A DNA stretch of 64,000 bases from Cytospora piceicola (lineage: Eukaryota > Ascomycota > Sordariomycetes > Diaporthales > Cytosporaceae). The stretch is taken from NCBI GenBank assembly GCA_023375675.1, contig JALQBC010000007.1, forward strand, positions 806,001 to 870,000. Reading direction: 5' to 3'. How positions within the stretch are numbered: the first letter of the stretch is position 1; every line of letters starts with the position of its first letter. Position numbers and translations under genes: made by a program. This document shows, piece by piece, positions 21,639 to 34,040 of this stretch. The notes beneath the pieces are model-generated. The model did not search any database, was not told the origin of the DNA, and saw only the letters and a program-made list of their open reading frames with translations.

Positions 21639-24044
21639 AAAGCGTATGGGGAGTTTATCGTATCCTGGAAAGGAGCAACGTTGGCGATACGAATTTCTGT
21701 TGCTGTCTTGGTCTTCGCGGTATCAGGCTTTGAACCGCGACAGGAGGAAAGCAGCACAATGGAGCCAAGACCCCGAGACCTGGCACGCATACACCGCCCA
21801 CCCCAGTGCATTGGACTGCGCTCCATAGCTCGCCTATTTCCCCAGATTCACTTACCAACCGCAAGAGATGCCTCAAGGCCGGTCAAGTGGCCCGCGCATC
21901 CGTGCCTCGGGACATGTCGATGCCGTGGAACCGCACATGTGGCACTTGTGTATGCTGCAACGAGGCCGTCAGCGTCGAGTCTTCCAGAACTCGAGGGTAG
22001 CGGCATGTTTCGTCTGTCCGGGATGCTTCGGCGGTGGAACCAAAGCAACAGCATGGTCTGCCTGGGGTTCTTTGGTGGTGAAACGACCGAAGGCAATGGT
22101 TCACGTGAACCAGGCGTTTGACGGTTCCCACACCACCCCACGCAGTCTCAGAAATTCAACCGCTTGGATGGATGTCGACGCCGCCTTCAGATGCCGCGGA
22201 CCGGTTTTTGGAAAGTAGACCGAGAATTACGTCCTTGTTTACTCATCACAAACTAAACTACCCATACTGTAGTAAGCAGCAGAAAGGCGGGAGTGTGGGC
22301 ACGTTTAGGGCTGATGATGTGCAAAGTGCCCCTGAGACATCCAGATGCCCGCCTTTCTGCATGGCTGACAGACATGCTGACCTCAGGTCAGACGCCAAGG
22401 GATGAATAGAATAAGGCGCTTGTGTTGGTCGCAGGTGGCCGGAACTTCTTCCCCGCCCACCCTCGTTCACGAACTGCCCATGAGGCCGGACGAGAGGGAG
22501 TGGCGGGAAGGCAAGTCGGCGTGCGGCACGCAACCAGTTTAGGGCTGAACAAGACAAGATAAGATGCTGCCGCTGCTGCAGGCTGGGTGCTTCGCCCCCC
22601 CGCCCCCCAACTCCCCAGGTCTCTTGAGATATGTTCGGTAGAGCCTCCATACTTGCAGCAAGAATTGACCGAGTTGTGGTAGACCACACACCAATAACCG
22701 GTGTGGCCGAGTTGACAAGTCCCCCATCACGAGCGGACGATACCGGGACTTCCCCGGGTCCTTCGCGAGTGTAACCCGGTTAGACCTGCCAGCACTCGAC
22801 TCTCCCCTCCCCTCTCCCCCACCGTCCCATCCCATCCCATCCCACCACCTCACTCGATAACCTACTACGGCATCCCGACGAGGCAGCACTCCCCTAGCGG
22901 CCAGGCTGGGTAGCACAGTTCATCACGAGGTCAACGCTGCGCTCCGGGCTAGCGCTGTGCCCACGACGAGAAAAAAAATAAAACGAAGGGACAGACAGCT
23001 CCGTCCCAATCCCATGCAGGGGCCGTGGTAGTTTGGGAAAACCGCAGAGATTGCAGGTATGCAGAATGCACCAGCGGTGCAGTGTTGTGTACGGCATTTA
23101 TTGGGGTTATGTATATTATATGCCATGTCGTGGAAGGTGAAGTGAGAGGCTGTTACACAAAAGCTGTCGGTTGGTCGGGGTGGGGGGCGGAGTCTGGGTT
23201 GACGGCTACCTAGGAATGTTTCCAACCGTCCCGAGCTACTTACACTTACTTGGGTATGCAAGTATGTATGCCGGCTCCCTTGGGGTTCGTCCCACAGGGC
23301 TGAGGTCGTGCCTCGAGGGAGATAGTTCGGAGACTGCGCCAGCCACCGTGATTTGGGGGCAAGAAGGAAGCCCGGGACAGAGAGTTTACATACCGGTGCT
23401 ATACATGTTCATCCGAACCCACCAGATGTACATGCCGAACTTCCTTTCGTGCGAGACCGGAACGACCAAGTCTGCAGGCGTCGGGAGCCGGCTCGCCAAC
23501 ATGATCCGAATCACGATGTAGTCTTGCAAGGTTGCGCGAGGGTATAAGGTTGTGTTTGTGTTACGAATCAAAAAAGACTTCGTAGATCGTTGAAATTCGT
23601 CTCAGTACTGTAACGGTCGTAATGAGGTATCTAGGTATCTGGGTAGAGTAAAAAACGAAAGAATCCTTCAGATATATGTCTTATGCAGCGATGCTTCCCA
23701 TCCATGCCTTTCCATGCCCTCCCTCCATGCTTTCCCGCCCATGAGTTTCCCCCCCTTCCATTATGCGCCGTGGTCCAAAGTTGTCCCTCCCGAAAAAAGC
23801 AAAACCCTAGAAATATGCTGATGGCACTGTGAAGCCCTGTTTGATGTGTCTGTCCCTTTCGTGAAGTCATATTTCAAGTCCCCGTTGCGCCGTGAATGAC
23901 AAGGTATACAGTGACGCCCGCAGTAGTATAACGGTATAATAAATAAATAAAAAAGCGAAAGTGATTTCAAGGCCGACGAGCGGCAAAAAACGAAAGTAGG
24001 TAACGCGAGTGCACATGAATGTTTCTGGAAGAGTCCGCCGCCAT
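21639..24044. other. 2.4 kb intergenic region
   Basis: Lies between the HET gene and the gene ending at 24045. Several overlapping open frames up to 146 codons occur on both strands near 21650-22220 but none has a family pattern. An inverted repeat is at 22279-22360, and (CCCAT)n at about 22823-22845. The last 400 bases are AT-rich and probably the 3' UTR of the minus-strand gene. Confidence 0.5.
22279..22360. repeat. Nested inverted repeat
   Basis: A perfect 13-base arm GCAGAAAGGCGGG (22279-22291) pairs with CCCGCCTTTCTGC (22348-22360). Inside it GGGCAC (22297-22302) pairs with GTGCCC (22326-22331). The whole could fold as a two-stem hairpin about 80 bases long. Confidence 0.7.
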
Positions 24045-25465
24045 CTAGCAGGCAGGGATCAAGTTGGTGTATTGGCGTGTCGGGCTGTGGTGGTCTCGCT
24101 CCGACGAGTTGCTGCGCTGGCTGAAGACGCGATGCATGAAAGACCGAGGGCCACCGCACTCCACGTCGCCGAGGACGGGAAGGTGATGCACCCTGGGTGC
24201 CTGCCAGCGCTCCTTGATGCAGTCGTCGACGAGAGCCATGAGGCCAGTTGCAATGATGATACTGGAAAATGTTAGAATCCCATCCTTCGAGTTGTCCTGT
24301 CTGTGTGTATTGTGTAGACTTACTCAGCAACATCCGTGACAGCTTCCAGCACGGAAGGGTCGTTGATCCACATGTAACAAGGCGGAACCCAGCCTCCAGC
24401 CTTCTCGTCGTCATCGACCTGATTCGGGGAGCGGATCTCGGGCACGATATGGGCCACCGGGGTGCTTTCACCGTCGCGGATCAGGTGGAAGGAGACGACG
24501 CCGTCCAGGTGCTTCTCGACGACCCGCTTCCACGCGTAGTTGTGGCCCCACCACTTGAACTCGTAGCGCTTGTTGTTCTTGCCCTTCTGTCCTTTCCTCT
24601 CCACCTCGACACCGGCGTAGTTGCTGAACTCCAGCTTGATTGTGTTGGTTGGCAGGAGAGGCTGGGACTTCTTGTGCTCAGCCTCGGCCATATGCGGCGA
24701 GAGGCTTGCGACCTCGGCGTTGGCCTCGTACGAGTGCGAGGTAGAGGGGCGCTTCTCTTTGCTGGAGCTGCTAGAGTTGCTGCGCCTGGACTGTGGCTTT
24801 GCCATAGCCTTCATGGCGCTGGACACGGACCGTTGAATATTGGGGCGGTCCGCGGCGGCCTGGTCGACATACTTGCGCTTTGAGTTGCAGACTTCCCGGC
24901 CCGAGTCGCGGCAGTACCGCCGCAGGCTAAATTCCCGCTTGGCCAGGTCGTACATGCGCAGGTGGAAGAGCTGGACTGCCGTTCTCCTCCTCCCAGGCAC
25001 CTCTGTGTCGACACGAAGGTTCATGTTGCCGTCGCTGGTGAAGTCGTCGTGTCTTATGGACAGGCGGTTCCTACTTGGGAATAGCTGTGCGAAATCCTTG
25101 GGGGTTGAGGGGCGAATGTCTGGCTCTGCAACCTCATGGCGGTAGCTGGGTAGTGGTGGAATGTAGTCGTACTCATGGTCCCTCATGAGATCCTCCTCTC
25201 GCACCAGCGGTAGGTCTTCTTCCGATGACACTGTAGACGCATAAGTGTCCACCGAAGATCGAGGGTGGACTGATGTGTTTGGGGCGAGGTCCTCATCGCG
25301 GTCGGAATACTGAACATGTGGTTTGCTGGGGTGGTGTTCTGTTGGCCCGGGATTTGTGCAGACGGAGGTAGGAGCTGTAGACTGTGAACCATAGGAATCA
25401 CTACTCCTCCGACTATATGAGTCGTAACTCCCGGACGAGCCTTTTCTTTGTGTGCGAGAAGGCAT
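24045..25465 (-). CDS. Conserved fungal protein of unknown function
   Basis: Two exons, 25465-24324 and 24261-24045, with a 62 bp intron (donor GTAAGT, acceptor TTTTCCAG), giving 452 residues. The first 120 residues are Ser-rich and probably disordered, starting MPSRTQRKGSSGSYDSYSRR. From about residue 145 come patterns I associate with an uncharacterised fungal family: AVQLFHLRMYDLAKREFSLR followed by RYCRDSGREVC, later KLEFSNYAGVEVERKG, YEFKWWGHNYAWKRVVEK, SFHLIRD, VPEIRSP and GGWVPPCYMWI. The intron falls inside VTDVAD|IIIATGLMALVDDCIKERW, and both sides fit the family, which supports the splice. Alternating short beta-like segments suggest a compact beta-rich C-terminal domain, but no catalytic residues are recognisable. 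No membrane segment is clear except the hydrophobic IIIATGLMALV stretch near 382. Confidence 0.85.
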
Positions 25466-26208
25466 TATGTGAGTTGTGGTGAAGTTGGGAGGGCAAGGGA
25501 GAGAAAGTGAATAATTGATATCAGAGAGCCGTGACGTGGGTGTCCTGGGTCGAGGCCGCGAGGGGAATCGAGGACATAAATAATGGGTGTACGGATCGGT
25601 ATGGGCAGGCGGTGACCCAGAACAAGAAACCCCGGAAGCTAGGTACCTTGCGTAGGCGACAGCTGGCAGATGGGATTGAGTTTCGAGGCGCCAAATGTGC
25701 ACGGTTGATCAGGGGCCACACCAGAAAGGACCGCAGTGAGGCTGTACCCTTCCTTCCCATGTGCTTGGGCGGGTTTTGTAAGTGTTCGGGCGACAGAAAG
25801 GGTTTAATGTTGTGCTGTCAGATCTGTATCGAGTCTCTTGGTGGAGAACCGTACGCGGGATCTTGTCGGTCTGGCTGTTTAGATGTGGAGCCTTCTGGAG
25901 ATGCAAGAGAGTGTTTGGCACCAGTAAGTTCATGGGATTAAGATGGGGTTCCGGATACGTGGGAGTGTTATATGAGAAGAGATGGGCCGCGGGTATGGGG
26001 AAAGAGGAACTACTGGCACCAGAGGAATATACGGGATGGATACATATGTACAGGCAGACAGGAAAGGATAGGAGGGGACAGGAGAAGGACAGGAGAGGAG
26101 CTGAACAAGTTCCGAGACCGAGGAACCTGGCAACCAGAGAAAGCCATGGATGTAGGATGTATCCCCACGAGTGACATCCGATGATACATACCACAGTACC
26201 TTACACCG

Positions 26209-26218
26209 TACCTAGGTA
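26209..26218. repeat. TACCTAGGTA palindrome
   Basis: Exact copy of the intergenic palindrome family. Confidence 0.7.
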
Positions 26219-27556
26219 ATCAAAATAAAAAATTAAAAAAATAGGCAAGTTGCTGCAAGCCGCTGCAAGCTGCTGCAAGGTGATGGAAGTACGCGGAACG
26301 CCAGGCATTTGCGCGGCCATCGGAGACGCCCAGGTCGTAACGATACGTAGCACCGCTTGGTAATACTCTAGTCGCTACCGCATCCAACCACCTTCGCCGA
26401 GGGGAGTATGTAGAGCAGTGATCCTGATCCAAAGCGCTGTACGATGATGCTGTGTGTGTGTGTGTTTGTCTCTCTTTCTCTCTCCAGTCTGGAGTCACTG
26501 GTTCATGGTCGATGGTCGATGGTCGAATGGTGGTTGCCACTGATTAATATCCCAACCATCATCATGTCATCTTTCTCTCCTCTCTGGCCACCGTAAGCAA
26601 CCAACCAACAGCCTTCTTCAGGGACAGAGAGGCTGACTGGTACGTATGCTCAAGTGTGTCCCGTATTGATGACTGGAACGCTGGACTGGAGGTGATCAAG
26701 CGCACCAACCTGCACACTGCACACTGCACACTGCAAGTAGGAGGCTGGCATCCCAAACAGTGGAAGAGATGATCGCCACGCTGCTGGAAAGGGACTTGAC
26801 TGCCCACTTCCGCCCACTTCCGCCCTGCTATGACCGAGAGGCCCAGCTGCAGACCTGCAAGTCTAAAGCAATCGAGGGGTGCATTTTCCGGGGAAATAGC
26901 GAAATGGCACCCGACGACAGTCGAATGGTTCAATTGAGCAGTAAACAGCTACAAGAAGAATGGTCTGGGCCAAGCTGCCGGGCTACTGTGTATACACGTA
27001 TATTGCCTCAATTGACAGATGAAATGAGGGTGGGTGGGCAGACTCATCCCAGGTTCAGTTTTAGACTTTTCCCGGATCGACGACGGGACTGGTCAGCGAG
27101 ATGCGGAATGGAGATGGAGGGAAGGGCGGCAAGGTGGGAGCAAAGCAAAGGGACCGAGGTGAGGGGGTTTATGATTCACAATCTACTGGATTTGCATGCA
27201 GCTCTTAGCAGGGACGACGACATGTTCAGTGGGTGAACTGGAGGGAGAGCGGGGAGCTTCTGTTAGTGACGAGGTGACATGCCACTGTAAAACATACCTG
27301 TAGAAAAGCATCGCGTTACTGTCACTCCACCGCAGCCTGCTAGTGGCGTGGTATTTCTTCTTCCTCCCTCTTTCTTGTTGCTTTCAGCGCACCCTGACAG
27401 CCTGAGCACTCCCACGGGTATGTACCTGGAATTTGCAGGGCCCTTGCTTGGAGGGATCGGCTGTGTACAGGGCATTTCGAAGCGAGGCACACGCTAGAAT
27501 ATTGGCCGGCGTTCCAAGGGTTCCAAGGTTGCTTTGCTGGGCTGCTTAGATGCCTA

Positions 27557-27577
27557 CCAGGTAGGTAGGTACCTAGA
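27557..27577. repeat. AGGTAGGTAGGTACCTAGATG palindromic cluster
   Basis: Member of the same family, with three AGGT units running into TACCTAG. Confidence 0.65.
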
Positions 27578-30500
27578 TGGGGACGTCCCAGTATAGTCTA
27601 CTTCAATGGCCAGTCACTTACAAGCGTTTACTTGTGTTTTGGTACTAGATGATGCGGTTCTCCAGAAGTATAGGTACTACCCAGGTACGTATACAACATG
27701 ACAGAAACCAAACCCGGGAACTTAGGAAAGAGACATCACGCTCAACCTTCCCCTCTCTCATCGCGACTTCCTAGTCTAGACACCACCACACCACCATATC
27801 ACACATGCAGCAAATCGAGATTCGAGAGACTGACCTGTCGACGCCTCTTTCTTCCCTTCCTTCCACCACCCCCCGTTTCGCTTCTTTCCTCCCTTCCTTT
27901 CCCCTCTCGTCAGCCCGTTGTACCCCGTCAGCCCGTCAGCCCGTCAGCTTGTCTGGCACCATGGCACCTTGATTGAAGACCGCCTGCTTGGGCATACAGG
28001 CACAAGTCATCACAGTACACAGTATCTGAGCATATGGATGATGCCCAGATGATCGGCCGACCAACATGGACATCTGTCAATTGATGTGTCAGTGTGTCAG
28101 TGTGTCAATGTGTCAAGCCAATTGAATTGATACCTGATGTCTCCCACCAACCACCACACAGAATATCGTCGGCTAGCTACGCAGCTACGCTCTCCCTTTC
28201 CTGCCATTTGCAATTGCAATTGTCATATCCATGACTGCCATGTTTACATACGTACAGTACATGCAGTAAATCTGGATCATCTGTATCCAATCCACAAATC
28301 CTGAAAAGGGCAGCATTGGCAGAAAGGGCATCGTCCGAGATTCTTTTCTGGAACCAGCGAATGTACGACGGGGCGCCAAATGCATCATGCAGCACCAGCA
28401 CCAAAGCACCTCGGCATTCTCACCAATCACCATCAAGTCCTCCCCCATGCTGTCAAGGAAATCCTCGTGCCGTGTGCAGTGTGCAGCACGAACAGCGAAG
28501 CCGTGCTTCAAGAGTCCGCCGTTATCATGCATCAGGCTGGAGCTCGGCAGGCCGCACCGAGACGCTCCCTGGCTCCCTGGCTCCCTCATCCCAACTTTCC
28601 CTCCATTTACCCGTGCGACCGTGGCCGACTTCAGTCGGGCCACGACAGTCGTCGACTTTAAAGGTTTGTCCGTGCCCGTGGATCACCAGGAAGAAGACGG
28701 CGACACGGACACCCTGCTCGGCAATAGGTTGTCCCTATCCACAATGACGATGTGACGTTTCAGCTCTCCTTCCTGGCGGTCCCAACATCCCGGGTGAACT
28801 CCAAACTCCACGATGCAATGGCACCGGGGGGGCCCTCTTTAACGGAACGTGGCAGACTAAACAATGACGACTACGGATCCGTATGCTATTCACGGACCAT
28901 AGCCTCCCTGGGCACTCGTCAGTGCCCAACAACACTCTGTGCGGCTGTATTCTGGCATCATCCTCTCACCTGGCTTCCAACTCGTCAGGGCCGCAGTTCA
29001 TCGTCATGGGACCCATTGGTTCGCATCAACCGTGCAGAAGAGGCATGCTCTCACTACAATCGGCATACCGCGTACATACATATCGTCCATCGGGTATTAT
29101 CTCACATTCTGCCCGCGCGGGAGAGTCGGGCAATATACATAGCCGACCGGCCGTTTGCCTTATCCGGAAGATGCAGCTTTAGAGATGAGGCTTGGAGAGT
29201 TTGGTGTGGATCATCCAATCCATTTCACCGATCCTACCTATCTGTTTGATATCTCGGTTTATCGACAACTACCATAGTACTTACCGAATTGCCCTTATCA
29301 GATGCCTATTACTTTGAACATCTTGCTTCTGCCGCCCGGTAGACTTCACGCGCCTTGCACCAAGCGGTGTGCTGACGCACTGACTTTATGGACGATGATG
29401 ATGACCGCACTCGCAGCCCACATTGATCACGGCCGCGATATTGCGAGACAGCCACAGTCTCTTGTCGCGTCACCACGGCGTCACATCTCTGGGGAGGCTT
29501 GCTCTCCTCGCCCAACACGGCCCGAGTCAAGCAGTCAAGGTGCTGCTAGTAGCTTCTGCAGACGCCGATGCTTCACGAGCTCCGTCCTCTCCTGGGAAGC
29601 CAAATGTTGTGCTGTCCTGCACAGTCAACGTGCTAAGGAGGGGCTTTCTCCAGCCATTGGAGGGTCTCATCGTGAGACCGTCAGGCCCGAGTACCTGTTT
29701 CCAATGCAGGTGCTATATCTTGACCGTATCTTGCTGGGCCCACAGTCTTTCGGGATTTGTGGCAAGACTTGAGTGGTCGCCAATTCAGTTTCAAGCCTGT
29801 GCAATTGCGGCTCACTGCGGACTGTTGTCCCATGTGTCTGGGAATCCAACTCCTACCTATGCCACTTCTGGCGGCCATTCCCCACGCAGTCGGTCACGCA
29901 ACCCTTCGTACAATATGGGCCTGTCAATCATCCACAATGAGCAACGACAATAGCAGCACCCCAGCGCCAGAAACAATTGTTTTCGTTCAAGTTCCACGCC
30001 CTCAAGCGTCGACCTGCCCGAACGAGGCTAGTTGGCACGGGATGGGATTCTTTCGCTGATCCTACCCTGAAGTTCCCAATTGACCCTTCGTCACCGCCGA
30101 CTGGCTCTCGTGAGTTTTGGTCGGCGACTGTCGATCGTCCGGTCTCCTTGAATACCAGATTCGCGTCGCCATTGGTCTGTTGTATGCGTCCCTCTGAAGC
30201 ATCCCACGGCTTTGGTTTAGGCTTAGTTGATCTCTGGGACTGCCATGCATGAGGCCGATTGCCCCTTGTGACAGATTCTGGGCCGACTCTGGTTGTATGA
30301 CCATAAAATAACGGAGCGATCCCGCCTTGGTTATCGTCGTCTCACATCCTCTCATCCCACTAAAGTCATTGTCAGCAAGTCAGTCCACGCCATTATTGGC
30401 AGGGAAATTGATTGTGTGCTTGCAACCTTCAATTTTTTTGGGCCGAGTTGGGCATTTCCCGTGAGCGCCGCCATTTATCGAACATCATGATTGGGACACA

Positions 30501-33035
30501 TGCTATCTACTATGTACGAAAATTCCACGCCTGATCCGTGCCGAAATATATCCTCCCAAGTGCAACCCCCGCCATTCATTGACGGCATTGAGGCGGGGTT
30601 CTAGAACACAGCGTCGCATCGCACCGCGGGAGCTTGGACCAGCAAGGAGGAGAATTGAGGACCACTTTCATCGTTCTGCCATGGTTGAACTGCATCAAGC
30701 AAACTTGAGCATCTGATCTCTCCTGTGCCCTCTGTTTGGATCCCCGCATCATGCAGCCTCAGTGTTGCAGTAGTACAAACATGGGTTTCCGGGACGTCAG
30801 AGATGCGGTGCCTCCTCGAGACCAGCCGTCTTCGGTCGTACTGTGTTTTTCTTTGCTTTTCTTCCTTCGCAACGGTCAACAGAAGCAATACCAAGTCTCA
30901 CCGTCCTCCATTCCCACACGTCTGTGCTGTGTCTGACGCCATGATCTTCTTGTCAATGACGCTGACAGATGTTCCCGCCTTCGCACTTGTGCCCGCCTGC
31001 CATCGTGGTGTGATGTGCGTTGAGGTCAAGTGGGCATATGGGGAGACGTTGGACGCTACCATGATACCTACTATGGTAGGAGGCCAAAATATTCCCGCTG
31101 GTCGTGTACCTGATCCGTGTTCTGCCACAATGCTGTTAAGCGGAAGGCCTATACCAAGCTCACATGGGGCTTGTCAATAATGTATTACTCCGACCTAGTA
31201 CGCTACTGAGCACTGATGTTGATCAAGGTTTTCTCGCCCGTCCACTACATACCTATCGTGAAGCCGTAGGTGCAATTTGCATGGAGCTTCACGATACCTA
31301 GCTCAAGCTCATCCAGGAATTTGTCCTTTCTTGATCCTCATGTGGAGACCTGCAACGGGCTTCCCGATACATGCTTACTGGCTACCCTTGACGATCGACC
31401 CTCGGTCAACCAACAGAGTCAGCCAACAGACTGACAGACTACACAAATCCGAACCCCGATGACGTCCTATCAGGAATTGTTGTTTTCTTTCGGAGAATAA
31501 TCTTTGTTGGGAGGGAGGGTAAAAAGCGGGTTTTTCGGGAAGCCCCATCCGCTCTGGAGACCGATCAGCGACGCGAAAACGTGTGTGCATATCCCGACGC
31601 TTCAAGCGCGCCGATTCCCTCGAATGATGTCCCGTATAGGCGACATCTGATAGCCGTTATAACCTGTAAGGAGAAGGGGGCGATCCGTCGATCTTGGAAA
31701 CCGGTAGCTTGGCGGAAGGTTTCGAGCTTACGGAAGTTCGATGATTACGCATTCGCAAGGGCGGGATTTGGAATATTGCTGTGGTTATCAGTACTGGGCA
31801 AGGTCCAATGTGAACATGCGAATGCTTCTTTCGCATGGGCGCGGCCCCTTCCTTGCTCGTCGCTTGCTTTTTCCTCCCACTACATGCATGTCTCCCATGG
31901 TACAAGTGTGCCTGCATGTCTTTTTTCCCACATCATTGCGTCATGCGTTGCCGTCAACGGCTGCAAGATGTACACAGCGTCTCGTTGTCTCGCAGATTTC
32001 TCCGGCACTGAGAGCCTTGGGGACTAGTTCATGTGCGTCAGAAGACGGGTATGGACTGGAAGAATGAGGAAAATTCATATCGGATCCTCTCGATTCAAGG
32101 ACAACTGTGTACCTGGACCGAAGCTCGTCTCCTTACCATTGCTATGGCTATGGAGGTGCATCAAGGGTTGTGCCCACTTTCCCGCCATTACGTCCTTCGT
32201 TGGCAACACGAGGATGGCTACAAGGCGTGGCTTGTCGTCCCATACCGTCCTTTTGTATGTTTCTTTGTAGGAAGGCAGTAACTCCCGGGTAGTTCTGAGC
32301 ACGATGCCGGTTGGACCAAGTTACATCCTGTTCAAGGAGCCAGGAGTACATAATGGTCCTACACATTGCTTTTGTCCACTTGGGCTACCAGCAAGGTATG
32401 ATTGGGAGGTCATCGTGAAACTGGTCCTCATTTCTCATGCCTGTCGTCATACCCCGAGCGCTGTCCCTCGGGCAGTCACGAAAGCCTCCTACATCCGGCG
32501 AGAGGCTAGACTCGATGCTGATTGTTCCACGATTGCCGTTGTTCCACAGCATCTGTCAGAAAGTCCCGATGTTCCATGCTACGAGTCTTCCCCGTGCCGC
32601 CGTAGCTTGGGGTCACTGCGGATCGAGCTGCACGACGGCGGCGCTATGTTGGTGTGTGATGGTTTCATCCATGCCGGTCAACAGGAGGTAAGGCATTGCT
32701 GGAGGCAAACTATCCGTCCATTCTATTTCACATGTGCCAGGGTTGTACCGTACTGCTTTTCCATCAGCTGCCATCCGGTCGGCTTCGTATTCCTCTGTGG
32801 CAACGGAGGGAGTTGCACGTGGCAAGGGTATGACGGCCAGTCTTCAATATCACGGGGGTTACAATTCCATGGGTATTCACAGAGAAGAGGTCGAAGGTCG
32901 AAGGTCAGCCAACGAGACCTGAGCATCCGAACGATTTTGCCGAGAACCTGTCAATTATAGGCCGTCATCAGTCCAAAGACCTATTCATATTGAGGATGTA
33001 TGAGTACACCAGGAAGCACATTACATCCGTTTCTT

Positions 33036-34040
33036 AGGAAGAGAGCAACCGCATCCGCGCTGACAGTGCCGCCATTCTCGGGCTCTGAGCTGCTGGTGGA
33101 GCCGCCGGCATGGCGCTCGCTGAAGCTGTAACCAAGGGACGTGCTGGTCGAGGCGGCGCAGTGGTAAGTTCAACCGATGAGGGTGGTCAGGTCGAGATTT
33201 AGCAGGCAGAGATCGGTACGGGAGACAACTCCATATGTACGTCCGTCCAGAGGGTCACAGGCCCGGACGGTAAGATCCGTGATCTTCTCCATCTCGCAAG
33301 GTGGAGCAGATTGACACACGACGGCCACAGTGACGGACGACGTGAGGTGGTTAGTCTGCTGTTGAGCATGGTGGGAAGCCGGAGCACCCGCGACGATGCC
33401 GTCGTAAACGTCCCCGTGGCGCTGGGTCTGGCTCATGGCCTCACGCCCACCGTCGGAGCACCCCTCGGAGTAGGTGTGGATCTTGGCCTCGTCATCCAGG
33501 CCGTAGAACCTCCCTTCTCAACTCCTTCCCGACGAGGCCGCCTCGCCCTGGGCCGGGGATGCGAACATGACGACATTGTCCCAGACAAAGAGACCCGTTC
33601 CCGGCCAGGGCGACCTCTTCGAGGCTGTTTTGCTGAAGCCGCCGTAGGCCGAGCCGGTGCTCCCGGAGACGGCGCCGTACGAGAAGCCCGCCGGTGGGGC
33701 TGCTCACGGCCCTCGAGGTAGCCGCCGCGGTGCCTCCTGTGTGGAAGCGGCTCTCGAAGGAGGCTGGGGGGCCGGGAAGGTGTGCCGGTGGACGGTGTCG
33801 TCCTTGTCGGGATGGGTATATTGGACCGTCACGCTGCAGTGAGTGGTGCTGGAGTCGTCTGAATTGCGCGCGGGGCATGCCGCCACCCATGTCACCGGTG
33901 CTGAAGGAGGGGTTGGCAACATTGGCGGTGACGGAGGAGGGGATCAGGTTGACGCCGAGGATGGTCCCGTTGACAGGCAGGGCTCCCGCCACGTTCGAGG
34001 TGGCGTAGAGTTGAGAGAGGGACGACGTTTTGAAGGTGAG
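33036..34040 (-). pseudogene. Decayed tannase / feruloyl esterase
   Basis: The minus strand carries successive tannase-family segments in order but in different frames. These are ATSNVAGALPVNGTILGVNL near 34000, then CSVTVQYTHPDKDDTVH, RFHTGG, GGYLEGRE, GFSYGAVSGSTGSAYGGFS, LEEVALAGNGSL, WDNVVMFASPAQGE and RFYGLDDEAKIHTYSEGCSD with GGREAMSQTQR. VYDGIVAGAPASHH, ITDLTVRACDPLDG, VVSRTDLC and LTTLIG follow. Family enzymes are secreted serine hydrolases cleaving gallate or ferulate esters; the nucleophile motif GCSDGG survives at 33463-33446. At least five frame changes are needed, and an in-frame TGA at 33172-33170 interrupts homology that continues as TYHCAASTSTSLGYSF. The C-terminal 40-50 percent (catalytic Asp and His) is absent after about 33036, and no start or signal peptide is visible. 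It cannot make a full enzyme. Confidence 0.85.

Larger units (their letters stand above)
25466..33035. other. 7.6 kb gene-poor block
   Basis: No frame on either strand shows family-level patterns, GC3 bias or plausible splicing. The largest open frames (for example 32304-32960 and 28752-29249) have neutral codon use. Scattered simple repeats occur: GCTGCAAG copies at 26250-26280, TGCACAC copies at 26711-26735, CGTCAGCC copies at 27912-27948, and GTGTCA copies at 28085-28117. TACCTAGGTA-like motifs are at 26209-26218 and 27557-27577. The part from 25466 to about 26200 probably includes the promoter of the minus-strand unknown gene. Confidence 0.5.

Noticed and set aside
32304..32960. 218-codon plus-strand frame in the gene-poor block
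   Set aside because: No recognisable motif, random codon use and overlapping frames on both strands; not supported as a gene.
33311..33721. 136-codon plus-strand frame
   Set aside because: Lies antisense to the tannase pseudogene, which explains its GC-rich open frame.
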